Shown: piece by piece, positions 8,364 through 17,100 of the stretch
How positions within the stretch are numbered: position 1 is the stretch's first letter
Layout: every line of letters begins with the position of its first letter
From: Chara braunii
Taxonomy: Eukaryota > Streptophyta > Charophyceae > Charales > Characeae
Length of the DNA stretch: 24,521 nucleotides
NCBI GenBank assembly: GCA_003427395.1
Contig: BFEA01000181.1
Coordinates: 905,456 to 929,976 of the forward strand
Direction of reading: 5' to 3'
The notes under the pieces: generated by a model
The model's input: only the letters and a program-made list of their open reading frames with translations
The model's database searches: none
Told to the model about the DNA's origin: nothing
Program-made: the position numbers and the translations under genes

Positions 8364-9686
8364 TTCTTCCTCATACAGATGTATGAGGGCGTCTTTAGAG
8401 AAATCGGTATGCTGCTTGTAGGAAACAAACAGCCTACGAAAGTCAGCTCCAAGGCAAGGGAGGAAGATGAGAAGTACGTCTTAAGAAATGGTCATCTGTT
8501 TAAGAAAGAGGAAGGGATGATGTCGAGGCGTGTCGTTTGTGGGAGGTCTAGGCAGCTGGACGTAATTCAAGCAATGCATGATGGGCTAGCTGGAGGTGAC
8601 CGATCGTCAAAAGGGACACTTGCAAAGATCGTGCCTCTGTATTTCTGGCCAGGAATGGCAGGCATGGTCGCAACGTACTGTCAGACGTGTTTGATATGTC
8701 AAGAGAGGAGCTCTGTATGGGTTTACGAGCCCCTTAGACCCACTTGGGTACTGTGACCAGGGCACCTTGTTCACCTCGATCTCGCAGTCATGCCCGTATC
8801 AACGGATGGGTATAGGTGCATTCTGGATGCAAGGGATAACCTCAGTGGCGATGTAGAGGCCGTGACTCTCAAAAGGAAGACAGGGAAAACAGTGGCCGAT
8901 TGGGTGGAAGATTTTTACCTAAGACACCCCTTCGTGCGCAGGTTTATAGCAGACAATGGGACAAAATTCGTTAACCAGGAGGTGTTGAACAGGCTTAAGA
9001 CATTGTGCGTATCAATCAAGATCACTGAGCCCTACCACCCTGAGGCAAATGCACCAGTAGAAAGAGGGCACCGGACCTTGAAAAACACAATCGCTAAGCT
9101 TGCAGCAAACAACTTGGGGAACTGGCCATGATACCTTAAGCAAGCATTCTTCTCTGAGAACATGACACCAAAGAGAACGACGGGATGCATTCCAGCGGAG
9201 CTATGGTATGGAAGGGAGATTGACTTCCCAGTGGAGGCCCTCGTCCCTACCTGGAACAGGTTAGACGATGATTCGCGCTTGACCACGGAGGAGTTAATCA
9301 CTGCACGTTGCCAGCAGGTCGCCAGGAATGAGGAGGCATTGAAGGAAGTAGTTAACCGTGTAACAGATAGCCGAATGAAGGATAAAGCAAGGTGGGACCA
9401 GGTCGAGAACATTCGGAAAGAGCCACTCCAGGTGGGAGAAAAAGTGCTAGTTAGAAACTCGGCCCTCGAAAGCACGTGGTCTGGGCAGCTGGGAAAGAGA
9501 TTCAAAGGGCCTTACAGGATCGCTAAGCGGGTGGGACTGAATACGTTCGAACTTGAGGATCTTGATTGTACTAGCATAAAAGGACCATTTCCGGGGCAGA
9601 GACTGGCCAGATTTTTTAGCAGGGATCCGGTGGAACAATGGTTACAGGAAGCTCAAGACAGGGAAACTGGGGAATTGACAGCCTGA
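8358..9686 (+). pseudogene. pol: Ty3/gypsy integrase, complete length, two in-frame TGA stops
   Basis: The integrase inserts the cDNA into host DNA. One frame runs from EFFLIQMYEG (8361) to TGA 9684-9686, broken by TGA at 8754-8756 and TGA at 9129-9131. The N-terminal zinc domain has His at 8577-8579, but the second expected His, in GGH, is Asp (GAC 8598-8600). The Cys pair is C at 8688 and 8697 (CLIC). The catalytic core has Asp in HLDLAVMP (8778-8780), Asp in IADNGTKF (8952-8954) and Glu in NAPVERGH (9060-9062). The last two are 35 residues apart, a true DD35E. The C-terminal domain ends with GPYRIAKRVGLNTFELEDLD and RLARFFSRDPVEQW. There is no chromodomain. The second TGA follows GNWP, where Trp is expected, suggesting TGG to TGA. 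Confidence 0.85.
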
Positions 9687-9732
9687 AAGGCAGGCATCTG
9701 GCTATAAGTTCTGGACCGCCTCCCCGGTGGAA

Positions 9733-9746
9733 GTGATCATGATCAC
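9733..9746. repeat. 14-bp perfect palindrome
   Basis: GTGATCATGATCAC lies 47 bases after the integrase stop and just before the 66-bp repeats. It could be chance, a protein-binding site or part of a terminator fold. Nothing more can be said from sequence. Confidence 0.5.
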
Positions 9747-9758
9747 AGGGATTGTTCG

Positions 9759-10022
9759 TTTGTGTGTCTTGACTTTTGTGGAACGTGGGGAGACTGCCTG
9801 GGCTGACTGTGGGTCTGGGAGCACGGGACAGTGTATTATAGTTTTTGTGGGATAACGCTGGGGACTGTCTACACGAGGTATTTATGTGCTGGGACAATGT
9901 ACCATAGTTTTTGTGGGGTGATGTTGTGGACTGCCTACATGGGGCACCTATGTGTTGGGACAATGTGTCAAGGGTTCTAAGGGATAATGGGGCTACCAAC
10001 TGTATGGGGACAAACAAGAGTT
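9759..10022. repeat. Four degenerate 66-bp tandem repeats after pol
   Basis: Units begin at about 9759, 9825, 9891 and 9957. Each of the last three begins GGGACARTGT. The units starting at 9825 and 9891 share ATAGTTTTTGTGGG, then GGACTGYCTACA. The period between the last three starts is exactly 66. The first and last units are clearly more diverged. The block lies between the integrase stop and ORF E, probably in the element's 3' untranslated region. Confidence 0.7.
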
Positions 10023-10097
10023 CTAGGGAAGTCTCCAAAGCCGCAAATGGAAGTGGAATGGAATGCGTGTGTATGAGGGGTACCGTGACTGTTATGT

Positions 10098-10757
10098 ATG
10101 AACAGGGTCAGGCAAGAAGAAGAAAGACAACAAGAAAACGAAGAAATGGAGTTTGGTAATGAAAATGACAGCAATGCAATCAACAGGCCGGAAGAGGGAC
10201 AGTCGTCAATTTAAGCTGGAGAGTCAAGCTCCAGGAAAAGGAAGTTGCATGTGGGGTTCGATCACAACCTAGTTGTAAACAGGGGGGGCAAAAAGCAAGG
10301 AACCAGGGGGGCATCGCCACTAAGGGAAGGGGAGCCAATAGTCCTCCCATCGGAAAGTGACAATTGCAGTGAAGAAGAGAGGAATCCGGGGAAAAGGCCA
10401 AGGTTGGAGGAGGACGACCTCACCAGCGACGAGGAGGAAGATGAGGTAACAACGCCCACAAGGGAAGAACGGGGAAGAAGGGAGCAGTCGGGTGAGAAAA
10501 ATGACAAATGGATAGAAGAGTTCGGACCTGAGTTCAGCGATTGGTTCGATCAATGGTCCAGTATTTTGCGTTATCAGTGGGTTATGAAAGGCAAGGAAAA
10601 GCAAGGGAGAAGACATATCCCCAACAACCTTCTTCTCAGAAGAAACGCTTCGTCATCTACAGACGATAAAGGGGCTAATGGAGCAAGAGATGGAGGATCG
10701 CGCAAGGAGGGAGACTCAACGCAGGCCACCTGGACAATAGAGGCACAACAGGCATAA
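10098..10757 (+). pseudogene. ORF E: charged nuclear-type protein after pol, one in-frame stop
   Basis: Unknown function. ATG 10098 opens a frame of 219 codons to TAA/TAATGA at 10755-10757, with one in-frame TAA at 10212-10214. Before the stop it is Glu/Gln-rich (RQEEERQQENEE). After it come a basic cluster SSSRKRKLHV and then NPGKRPRLEEDDL followed by SDEEEDEVTT. Both basic clusters are plausible nuclear localisation signals, the second next to an acidic stretch. A Trp-rich segment (WIEEFGPEFSDWFDQWSSIL) follows and may be a folded helix. No ATG lies between the stop and this segment. No domain is recognised. A 3' accessory ORF of the retrotransposon is the likeliest reading. Confidence 0.55.
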
Positions 10758-10804
10758 TGAGGAATAGCTAGGAGTTGGGAGGGTTTGGTCCCTGGGCAGT
10801 CGGA

Positions 10805-11330
10805 ACTGCCATTTTGGACTTCGCATTTGAACTTTTTTTGTGAATGCATTTTCTAAGCTCGAAGTGACTAAGGACTGGGTAGTCAGCGCTACTTCATACG
10901 AATGGTTGCTTCTTCAGGGAAAGGCATGAGGGTTTGCACTTAGAATAAAATTCTGGATGGCTGGGTAGATTAATGGAAAGAAAAAGGGGAAACAGCGGGG
11001 ATCTAGACGAAGACGAGTCTGTAATGTTGTATGTGCATTCGAACTCTGTCTCCTTATTTTTCCTTGTAAGGACTGCAATGAAACTACCTTTTGGATTGAG
11101 GGACCTAGTAGAGGGTGGGTGATCAGGGCTACTTTGTATAAGTATTCGCTCCGTTTGGGAAATATGAGCTTTTTGGGTAGTAAGAAAGGGATTGGGGGTT
11201 GGTTGACTTTATGGGCAGCGGCATGTGAACTCTTGAACGTTGGAAGAAACATTCATGACGAAAGTCTTTCCTTTGAGTTATGTATCCATGATTGAATGAG
11301 TCGCTCCATGAGTCCTTGTGAGAGGTTAGG
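10805..11330. repeat. Diverged ~200-bp tandem duplication, possibly three copies
   Basis: Copy 1 from about 10820 has CGCATTTGAACT and later GGGTAGTCAGCGCTACTTCATA. Copy 2 from about 11032 has TGCATTCGAACT and GGGTGATCAGGGCTACTTTGTA at similar relative positions. A weaker third copy may start near 11220 (GGCATGTGAACT, with TCGCTCC shared with copy 2). No gene-like frame is shared between the copies. The region probably belongs to the 3' untranslated part of the element. Confidence 0.5.
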
Positions 11331-11691
11331 GGACCTATGGGTAGAGAGGCACCCTCTCCTATAGGAGCCTAATCCAACCTACCCCAAGCAATCCCAGAGC
11401 ATTGAGAAGCATATGAGAAGTCAGAAAAGTGGCAGGGAAATATGAAAATGATGCAACACCCCTTGTAGTGGTTGAACGGTCGGGGGGGCTAGTGCTGCTT
11501 GGGGCCGCGAGCCTCAACTTGAGTACTAGACGCTAAGTCGGATGTATGGATGGATGTAAGAATGACAAAAGACATGAGGAAAAGGAAGAAGCATATGAGT
11601 AAAAAACCCAAGACGATGGCCGCCCTCTAACCCCCGAGACGAGATAGGATCCGTGTCCTCGAGGCCCACCCCCTCGGGCGCTAACATTGCT
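11331..11691. other. No gene seen; possible LTR-like start
   Basis: No coding frame is supported. At 11448 the sequence TGATGCAACACCCCTTGTAG, preceded by a purine-rich stretch (11418-11446), has the look of an LTR 5' end, but I find no matching copy in the window, so this stays a guess. A purine/pyrimidine mixed, G-rich stretch follows. Confidence 0.2.
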
Positions 11692-11877
11692 ATGGACAAG
11701 GATGACCATAACCAGGCTGTTCATATGAGATGGACAAGGATGACCGTAATCAGGCTGCCCAATTGAAATGGATAAGGATGGTCTTAACCAGGCTGTCCGA
11801 TTGCAATGGATAAGAATAGCCTAACCAGGCTGTTCGACTTGGAAATGGAAAGAACGACCCTAACCAGGTTGTTCGGA
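11692..11877. repeat. Five 38-bp tandem repeats
   Basis: Units start at 11692, 11730, 11768, 11806 and 11845. The consensus begins ATGGAYAAGGATGACC and continues with TAACCAGGCTGTTC. The period is 38, with one 39 and a shorter last unit. The related sequence ATGGCCCCTGACAAGGGTCATTC follows. Confidence 0.85.
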
Positions 11878-12202
11878 ATGGCCCCTGACAAGGGTCATTC
11901 TTTGGAATTGGCACTGGGGTCCCCCTTGCATGGCTGCTTGTGATGCATATAATTGGAAGAGTTGAGCCTTGTAAATGACATTGGAAGAGATATTGGACTC
12001 AACCTTGGAAGAGATATTGCATTGAGCATTGGACTGAGAATGAGCGCTGGACTGAGATTAAGCATGAGAATGAGACTTAGTTGAAACTGGATTGAGTATT
12101 GGAAAGTGCATTGCATAGACAGGGTACCCTAGGCAACTTGAAATGAACTTGGAAAAAACTTTGAAATGAAACTTCTCTTTTCTTTTAGTATTTGGCCTCA
12201 TC
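11878..12202. repeat. Degenerate short-motif repeat region
   Basis: Imperfect reiterations of TTGGAAGAGATATTG (11980-12020) and of GGACTGAGAATGAG or close variants (12030-12075) fill most of this stretch. There is no regular period and no gene. It looks like slippage-derived filler. Confidence 0.5.
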
Positions 12203-12213
12203 AAGGGGGGGGA
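12203..12213 (+). other. Candidate polypurine tract
   Basis: Two A, eight G and one A. In LTR retrotransposons a purine run like this primes plus-strand DNA synthesis just 5' of the 3' LTR. It lies about 1.4 kb after ORF E. The following bases (TACCAGTGCATG) do not begin with the usual TG exactly at the tract, and other G runs exist in the window (1370-1376, 3809-3820), so the call is weak. Confidence 0.3.
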
Positions 12214-13077
12214 TACCAGTGCATGCACCGCGACCCCAAGACCTCTATCCCTTCGAGGGAGAAAGTCTCAGCGCGACCTGTTCCTCTTCGAGAGGGTGAG
12301 GGTTAAAAGACTAAGGTACCTACCGCTTGGATCAGTGCGGGACGTCCGGAACCACCTCCGACAATGAGCTCTAGTCGGGGACTTCCAACTGCGCCTCCTG
12401 CTGAATGCCTAAACGTCAAAGGGCGAGAGAGCCAAATGGGCAGGAAAGTCATTCCCATCTAGTCTATTTTGCTACTCTCCAACCACACGCCATGTCATAG
12501 AGGGGTGGCATGACCGTTTGGGTCGGACCATGGCTGCCCGCGCTAAGTTGGGCAGCATTGTCCAAGGGGAGAGGCTGGGCGAGGTACCGGGTGGAGTCCG
12601 CCACCACCACGGGGCATTGACACTGCCCTGCCGAAACATTACAACCGTTTCGGGACTAATTGCGAGGTCTTCCTAACTGCACTCGCGAACTGATCGAGAG
12701 CCCCAACTCTCTTGAAAGGAAGAGGCCGGAATCCAGAAAATCACCACTCGGGAGGAACGATTCGCGAGGAACGCTCTTACGGCTAGACGAAGCCCTGGCA
12801 TGCTTGGATTGGACCTACCTGACAGACGTGGGGAGGAACCTTAGTATTGGTGCTCGCCACAGAAGAAAGGTCGGACCGAGTAGAAGGATGAGGCGTCGCC
12901 CGTTGGGGAGGAACTGATCACTCTTCCTTTTGTGAAGCGGATGGGCTTGTGTCCTTGACTTGCGGTTGGTGGGCCAAAGGTCTCGTGCCTCCGAGTGAGG
13001 ACCAATCGCGCGATGGGGACATCGCGTTTTGAGTGGGGGGAAGGTGCGCCATCTACCAATAAATACGCATGGAAAAA
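12214..13077. other. No convincing gene; two short hairpins
   Basis: Open frames here (85 codons at 12660-12917 on +, and a long minus frame) have no motif. Perfect hairpins: GCTGCCC with GGGCAGC (12533-12539 and 12550-12556), and CCGAAAC with GTTTCGG (12631-12637 and 12647-12653). If 12203-12213 is the element's polypurine tract this would be LTR sequence, but that is unproven. Confidence 0.35.
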
Positions 13078-13078
13078 G

Positions 13079-13530
13079 ACTTGTAATTGGGTTTGCACGG
13101 GCCTGAGAAAAGGGGCCTGACAAGACGCCCCAAAAAAAAAAAAAACAAAAAAAAACCTGTAATTGGTTTGCATGGGCCTGAGAAAAGGGGGGGCCTGACA
13201 AGAGGCCGGGACAGAAGGGACTGGAGCAAGTGACATGGTATAAACTTGAGAAAAATGGCTTGGCAAGATAGCCAGGAAGGGAAAGGCTGGTGTGATTGAT
13301 TCTGCGTAAGGAACTGGCAGACTGAGAATTGGCTGTGTAATTGGCTCGTATAAGCTTGAAAAGATAAGAAGTGGCTAAGGGTGAACCAAGCGTTGCACAT
13401 GAAGAGTCAATTAAGTAAAGAGCAAGAAAGGGCAGAGGACGATATGCATGCGGAATTGGCAGGACCTGAGAAAGGCCGGAAGGAATGACCCGGGAAGAAT
13501 GCATGTGGATTTGGCTATAGGAAAAATTGT
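13079..13530. repeat. Degenerate tandem repeat, about 75-110 bp period
   Basis: The pair of motifs TGTAATTGG and CCTGAGAAAA recurs about five times (second motif at 13102, 13177, 13245, 13355 and 13465). The first two units are close to each other and separated by a run of A (13130-13155). Later units drift. A 303-codon open frame on the minus strand spans this array, but its protein is low in motifs and repeats with the DNA, so it is not called. Confidence 0.6.
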
Positions 13531-13693
13531 ACTGAAAATGTGTGGATGACCTAAGAATAATGAACGAGACGAAACCAAAAGGATTTCTGCTCGAGAATGT
13601 TTTCTCAATGAAATGGGAAGATAGATTTGAGATTACGAATGCAGCCTTCAAGATATTGTCGAGAGCGAGAAATAACGTACAATGAAAAACTAG

Positions 13694-14340
13694 TTGCAGG
13701 GCATATTTGTGCTTAGACCCCTCCAAGGGGCGATGCTAGCCGACTTGATGAGGGAAAGAGACACCAAGCTGCTTAAGCTCCTTGACGTGTTGTTAGCTCG
13801 CACCTGGAGGAAGCCATGGCGAATGATCCTGGTAACATCCATCGCCAAAATCTCCCTTTTACCTCGGTCCCTGGGAAGGGTGATGGGCGCGTCGTCCTCT
13901 CTCTTGTGGAACGATACGGGAGGTTGTGGGGAAACTCTTGGGTATTTGGGAATTCCAGTGAGAAAGAGATACAGCTGTGAGAAGGACGTTGATGCACAAA
14001 GAGTGTTACGCGCTCGTTACAAAGACATTATGGAGCTTGGGGACATTTCGCAATCCAAAGGAAATCCGAAACAAAACCTTGACCCCTCCATACCCTCCCC
14101 CGCCCCAAGGGGCGGAAACTTAAAGAAGGATCCAAGGAAAGGGTGGAAAAGACAAAAAGAACCCTGGCAAGTTAACTACTCATCCCATCCCACTCCTCTC
14201 CCCTGTCTATCTATCACTCTGAAATTCCTACTGACTATGGATTGGTGCGTGATGAGGACATTGCAAATGAGTGGGGGGAATATGTCGGGACTGGTAAGTC
14301 CCGAATGATTTTCCGTCACTCGAGAGATTGTATATGACCA
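13694..14340 (+). pseudogene. Possible decayed coding region, unknown
   Basis: Weak call. Gene-like stretches appear in two + frames. From ATG 13816 one frame reads MANDPGNIHRQNLPFTSVPG and on to VERYGRLWGNSWVFGNSSEK before a TGA near 13977. Another frame then reads KDVDAQRVLRARYKDIMELG. Near 14235-14337 the first type of composition returns with YGLVRDEDIANEWGEYVGTG. No domain is recognised. The pattern fits an old gene broken by indels, perhaps a second retroelement's gag-side ORF, but chance open reading in purine-rich DNA is a real alternative. Confidence 0.25.
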
Positions 14341-14771
14341 ATTTGTGCACGGTAGAGAAAACCGGAGGCAGGAATGCTGGAAAGATCGGAAGCGTGGGCA
14401 CAGGCAGTAGGAAGCTAGAGGCTACCCAGGGTCGTCAGAACCGCCAAACTAGAAAAGGACTGTCTAAGCAGGAAGTGGCAAAGGACTGTGAGAGAATAGC
14501 AGGGGTGACTCTTTCCCCAAGGACGAAGAAGGGCCGCCGGTAGTAGCATAGGAGGTGCGCAGTAAGGGAAGGAAGGAAGCAGGAAGGGACAGGGCGCAAG
14601 GCGCTGACGTGACATGGCGGCAAGAGGGCCAAGGAGACCGCAGGTTATGTGGGAGCCGGCACCCGGGATGGAATAGCATGTGGGACGCAGTAGGAGCAGG
14701 GAAGCGAAGATCGCTGTAAGGCGGAAGGAAGTCAGGAGCGCCAAAGAAAGACGTGGTATAGGTGGGGCAGG
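14341..14771. other. Purine-rich stretch, no gene
   Basis: The + strand is strongly rich in A and G. This leaves long antisense frames open on the minus strand (for example 14415-15518, Pro/Ser/Leu-rich) that I regard as compositional. There is no feature beyond that. Confidence 0.4.
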
Positions 14772-15025
14772 AGTGTCGGGGACCACATGGGATCGAAGGA
14801 CGGGGCGGTACTGGCAGGACAAAGTGTCGAGGACCACGCGGGACCAGGGGACGGCGTGGTGCCGGCAGGGCGAAGTACCGGGAACCGCGTGAGACCAAGG
14901 GAAAGACGTAATGCAGGCGGGCCGAAGTGCCAGGGACCGCGTGGGCCTAGATAAAATGGCGGCACCAGCGGAACCACTAGCAGGACAGGTATCGACGGGA
15001 TAAAGTGTCGGGAACCGCCGACGGG
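14772..15025. repeat. 51-bp minisatellite
   Basis: Units start at 14772, 14823, 14874 and 14926 (periods 51, 51, 52) with the consensus start AGTGTCGRGGACCRCGYGGG. A further half-unit starts at 15004. Because 51 is a multiple of three, every frame shows a 17-residue repeat, which makes spurious ORFs look structured. The 52-bp unit breaks that phase, so coding is unlikely. Confidence 0.75.
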
Positions 15026-15363
15026 GGCTGAAGACCGGAGCCGTCGGCGGAATAAAGGGTGACCGACCCAAGGGGAGTACACGAGAGCGGGACGTCACCT
15101 GGGACGACGCCGGAAAAAGGGAAGAGACTAGGGATAATAAGAAAAGGAGGAGAAGTCGGACGCTGACGGGAATTATCGACAGAACGGAGAAGACGGGCAT
15201 GAGGCGGAAAAAACGGAGGGCATCTGGGGCGACCCAAGGGGATCCTGGATCAAATGCAACGACAACAGAAATAAAATAGCATGACGTCAGGTGGACGGGA
15301 CCAGCCGGGCCGTGGAGGCCGGATGTAAACGTTAAGTGTCGCCACGGCAAGCGCCGGCGGGAG
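15026..15363. other. Purine-rich stretch, no gene assigned
   Basis: One + frame from 15004 to TAG 15277-15279 is open for 91 codons and very basic (NKKRRRSRTLTG, MRRKKRRASG) but has no start at its head and no recognised domain. Compositional openness explains it as well as coding does. Confidence 0.3.
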
Positions 15364-15751
15364 ATGCCGAGGGGAAAAAAAAGATGGAGTAGCGGCAGTA
15401 AGAGGGGCCGGCCAGCAGTCCGAGTATCCCGGATCAACCAGGCCAAGAAAAACGAAGTTCCAAGGGCCCCGCGTGGAAAAAGGGCTGGCCGGAGAAAATC
15501 GAAGCAAGGGGGTCTCAAACTGGAAGCGGCGGCAGCAAAAAGGAGCCCCCTTTGGCCTTGGGGGTGCCACTACTGCAGTCCGAGGTATAACGGCCATATG
15601 CCGGTTGCAAAATCAGGTCTTGGGAAAGGTCCAACAGCTAGAAAGAGGAGAGATAGTTGTTGGACACTTGTCCCAACAGCAAATAAAACAGAAAGGAGGG
15701 AAAAAAGGGGAAAAAAAGGGGGGGGAGAATGAGACAAAGGAGGAGAAATGA
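15364..15751 (+). pseudogene. Possible basic hypothetical protein, frameshifted
   Basis: Weak call. ATG 15364 opens a basic N-terminus (MPRGKKRWSSGSKRGRPAVR). From about 15485 the neighbouring frame is the more protein-like one: AVRGITAICRLQNQVLGKVQ and then QLERGEIVVGHLSQQQIKQK, an amphipathic, coiled-coil-like stretch with a Lys/Gly/Glu tail ending at TGA 15749-15751. A frame change near 15480 would join the two. No family is recognised. It could be a decayed gag-like ORF or chance. Confidence 0.25.
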
Positions 15752-15821
15752 GTGGAGGAAAAAGTGCCGCCAGGTTGGGACTGCAGCGGTAGGGACTGGC
15801 AAGTCTCAATTATGACCTCAT

Positions 15822-15842
15822 CCCTCCTAGATCCTAGGAGGG
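15822..15842. repeat. Hairpin, 9-bp perfect arms
   Basis: CCCTCCTAG and CTAGGAGGG are separated by three bases (ATC). It is followed nine bases later by a second perfect hairpin. Confidence 0.75.
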
Positions 15843-15850
15843 CAGTCCGG

Positions 15851-15889
15851 ATTGCAGAGATAAGGTCCTTGGGGCATTATCTCTGCAAT
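15851..15889. repeat. Hairpin, 13-bp perfect arms
   Basis: ATTGCAGAGATAA (15851-15863) pairs perfectly with TTATCTCTGCAAT (15877-15889) around a 13-base loop. It lies next to the 15822-15842 hairpin. Confidence 0.8.
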
Positions 15890-17100
15890 ATCTAAATTTA
15901 AGCAGCAAAAATAAGGGAAAATGCTGATGTGAGTTGGCCGGCTCATTTTCGGGCCTTAGATATGAGATCTGATCTTGCGGAGGAGGAAATCTAACCGTTT
16001 TTTGTGGGCTGACACAAAACGGCTAGCTCCGGAATGAGTTGGCAGCAAAGTGGAGGGAAAACAAAGAAAGGAACAATACAAAACTGCGTATTTGACCCAA
16101 GGATTGGGCCAGATACACCAAAAAAATTAAAAATTAAAGTAAAAGGTTCAAATTTGGGCCAAGGGGAGCTTGGGGGTAGCTCGGAATGATGAGGACCATG
16201 GATCTCAGCCAAATCCAAGGCTGAGATTGGAGCCGCCACTTGGAAAAATGCAACGACCTACCCAAAAAAGGCCTAGATCAGGAAGAAGACGAAAAATGGG
16301 TCTTTAGGCCCTCAAAATTCAGTAAAGGCTGCATTTTGGGAAGTGGTACCCCAAAAGGCAGCTCTTTTTGAAGTAAAAAGAGGCCAGGGTAGACCAAGGG
16401 GTAGTCTGAGAAGGTACCGGCCTCTCAGGCTGCATGTACCTGACCAAAATGAGGCCCAGGTACCTCAAGGTAGGCCAAAACCGGAAATTTGGCCTTGGGG
16501 TACCTCGGTCCACCTAGAGGCACTGTGAAGTAATTTGTCATTCTTGATGGAATCTAATCTAAAGGTGGTGTATAAAATTTCATGGTATCTTATCAAAAGA
16601 CAGTTACTATAGAATTCTACATTTTGAATTATTTGGGGAGGCCTAAAGGCTGGGCGGTGCACCAGTTTCAGCCTACATAAGCTGGAGGTGCAGGCCGCCA
16701 CTCCCACTTGAGCATGAGAGGAGCCCGTGCTGCCAAAATGAGTCCGTGAGTGAGTACTAGTGAGATAGAGCAAGGAAGTGAGAGCCGGAGCTAGCCTGGA
16801 GCTTGGCTATGGTGATGAGACTAAGAGAGAAGGCCTATAGGCTAGGAGGAAGCAAGGAGAGTGGTCCGCCATAGCCTTCAGGCTGTGACATAGGAGGAGA
16901 GGCTGAAAGGGGTCCCCTTAGCCCTTCTAGAGGGAAAGACTCCATAGCCTTAGAGGTAGGAGCCTGCCATAACTTGAGAGGAGGAGTGAGAGAAGGAGAA
17001 TAGAATTTGGGAGGTGGGGAAGCCATACTCAAGGAGCTAGAACCAAGCTTGGGACAACATTGCCTAGGAACCAACAAGAGGTGAGTGGGAAGGGAGGAAG
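15890..17100. other. No gene seen; one hairpin
   Basis: No supported coding frame on either strand. ATCTCAGCC (16202-16210) and GGCTGAGAT (16219-16227) form a perfect 9-bp hairpin. At 16340-16520 short motifs recur irregularly (GGTACC four times, and AGGCC/GGCCT). The segment 16630-17080 has repeated short blocks such as AGGCCTATAGGCTAGGAGG. It could be LTR or untranslated sequence of another element, but no termini are identified. Confidence 0.4.

Larger units (their letters stand above)
556..10757 (+). mobile_element. Decayed Ty3/gypsy LTR retrotransposon with extra ORFs before gag and after pol
   Basis: The coordinates cover the coding span only. The order is ORFs A-D, gag, linker, protease, RT, integrase, ORF E, all on + except the inverted half of D. 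Protease-RT-integrase order defines Ty3/gypsy. The span exceeds 10 kb before any LTR. Neither LTR could be recognised as a direct repeat inside the window, so the boundaries are unknown. Whether ORFs A-D and E truly belong to the element is inferred from orientation, spacing and shared decay. Known plant Ogre elements also carry an extra ORF before gag, but I see no specific similarity to that lineage. Confidence 0.7.

Noticed and set aside
12815-13726. 303-codon open frame on the minus strand
   Set aside because: It spans a degenerate tandem repeat and an A run, its protein repeats with the DNA and shows no domain. Composition explains the openness.
14415-15518. 367-codon Pro/Ser/Leu-rich open frame on the minus strand
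   Set aside because: It is antisense to strongly purine-rich DNA that includes a 51-bp minisatellite. No motif and no start context.
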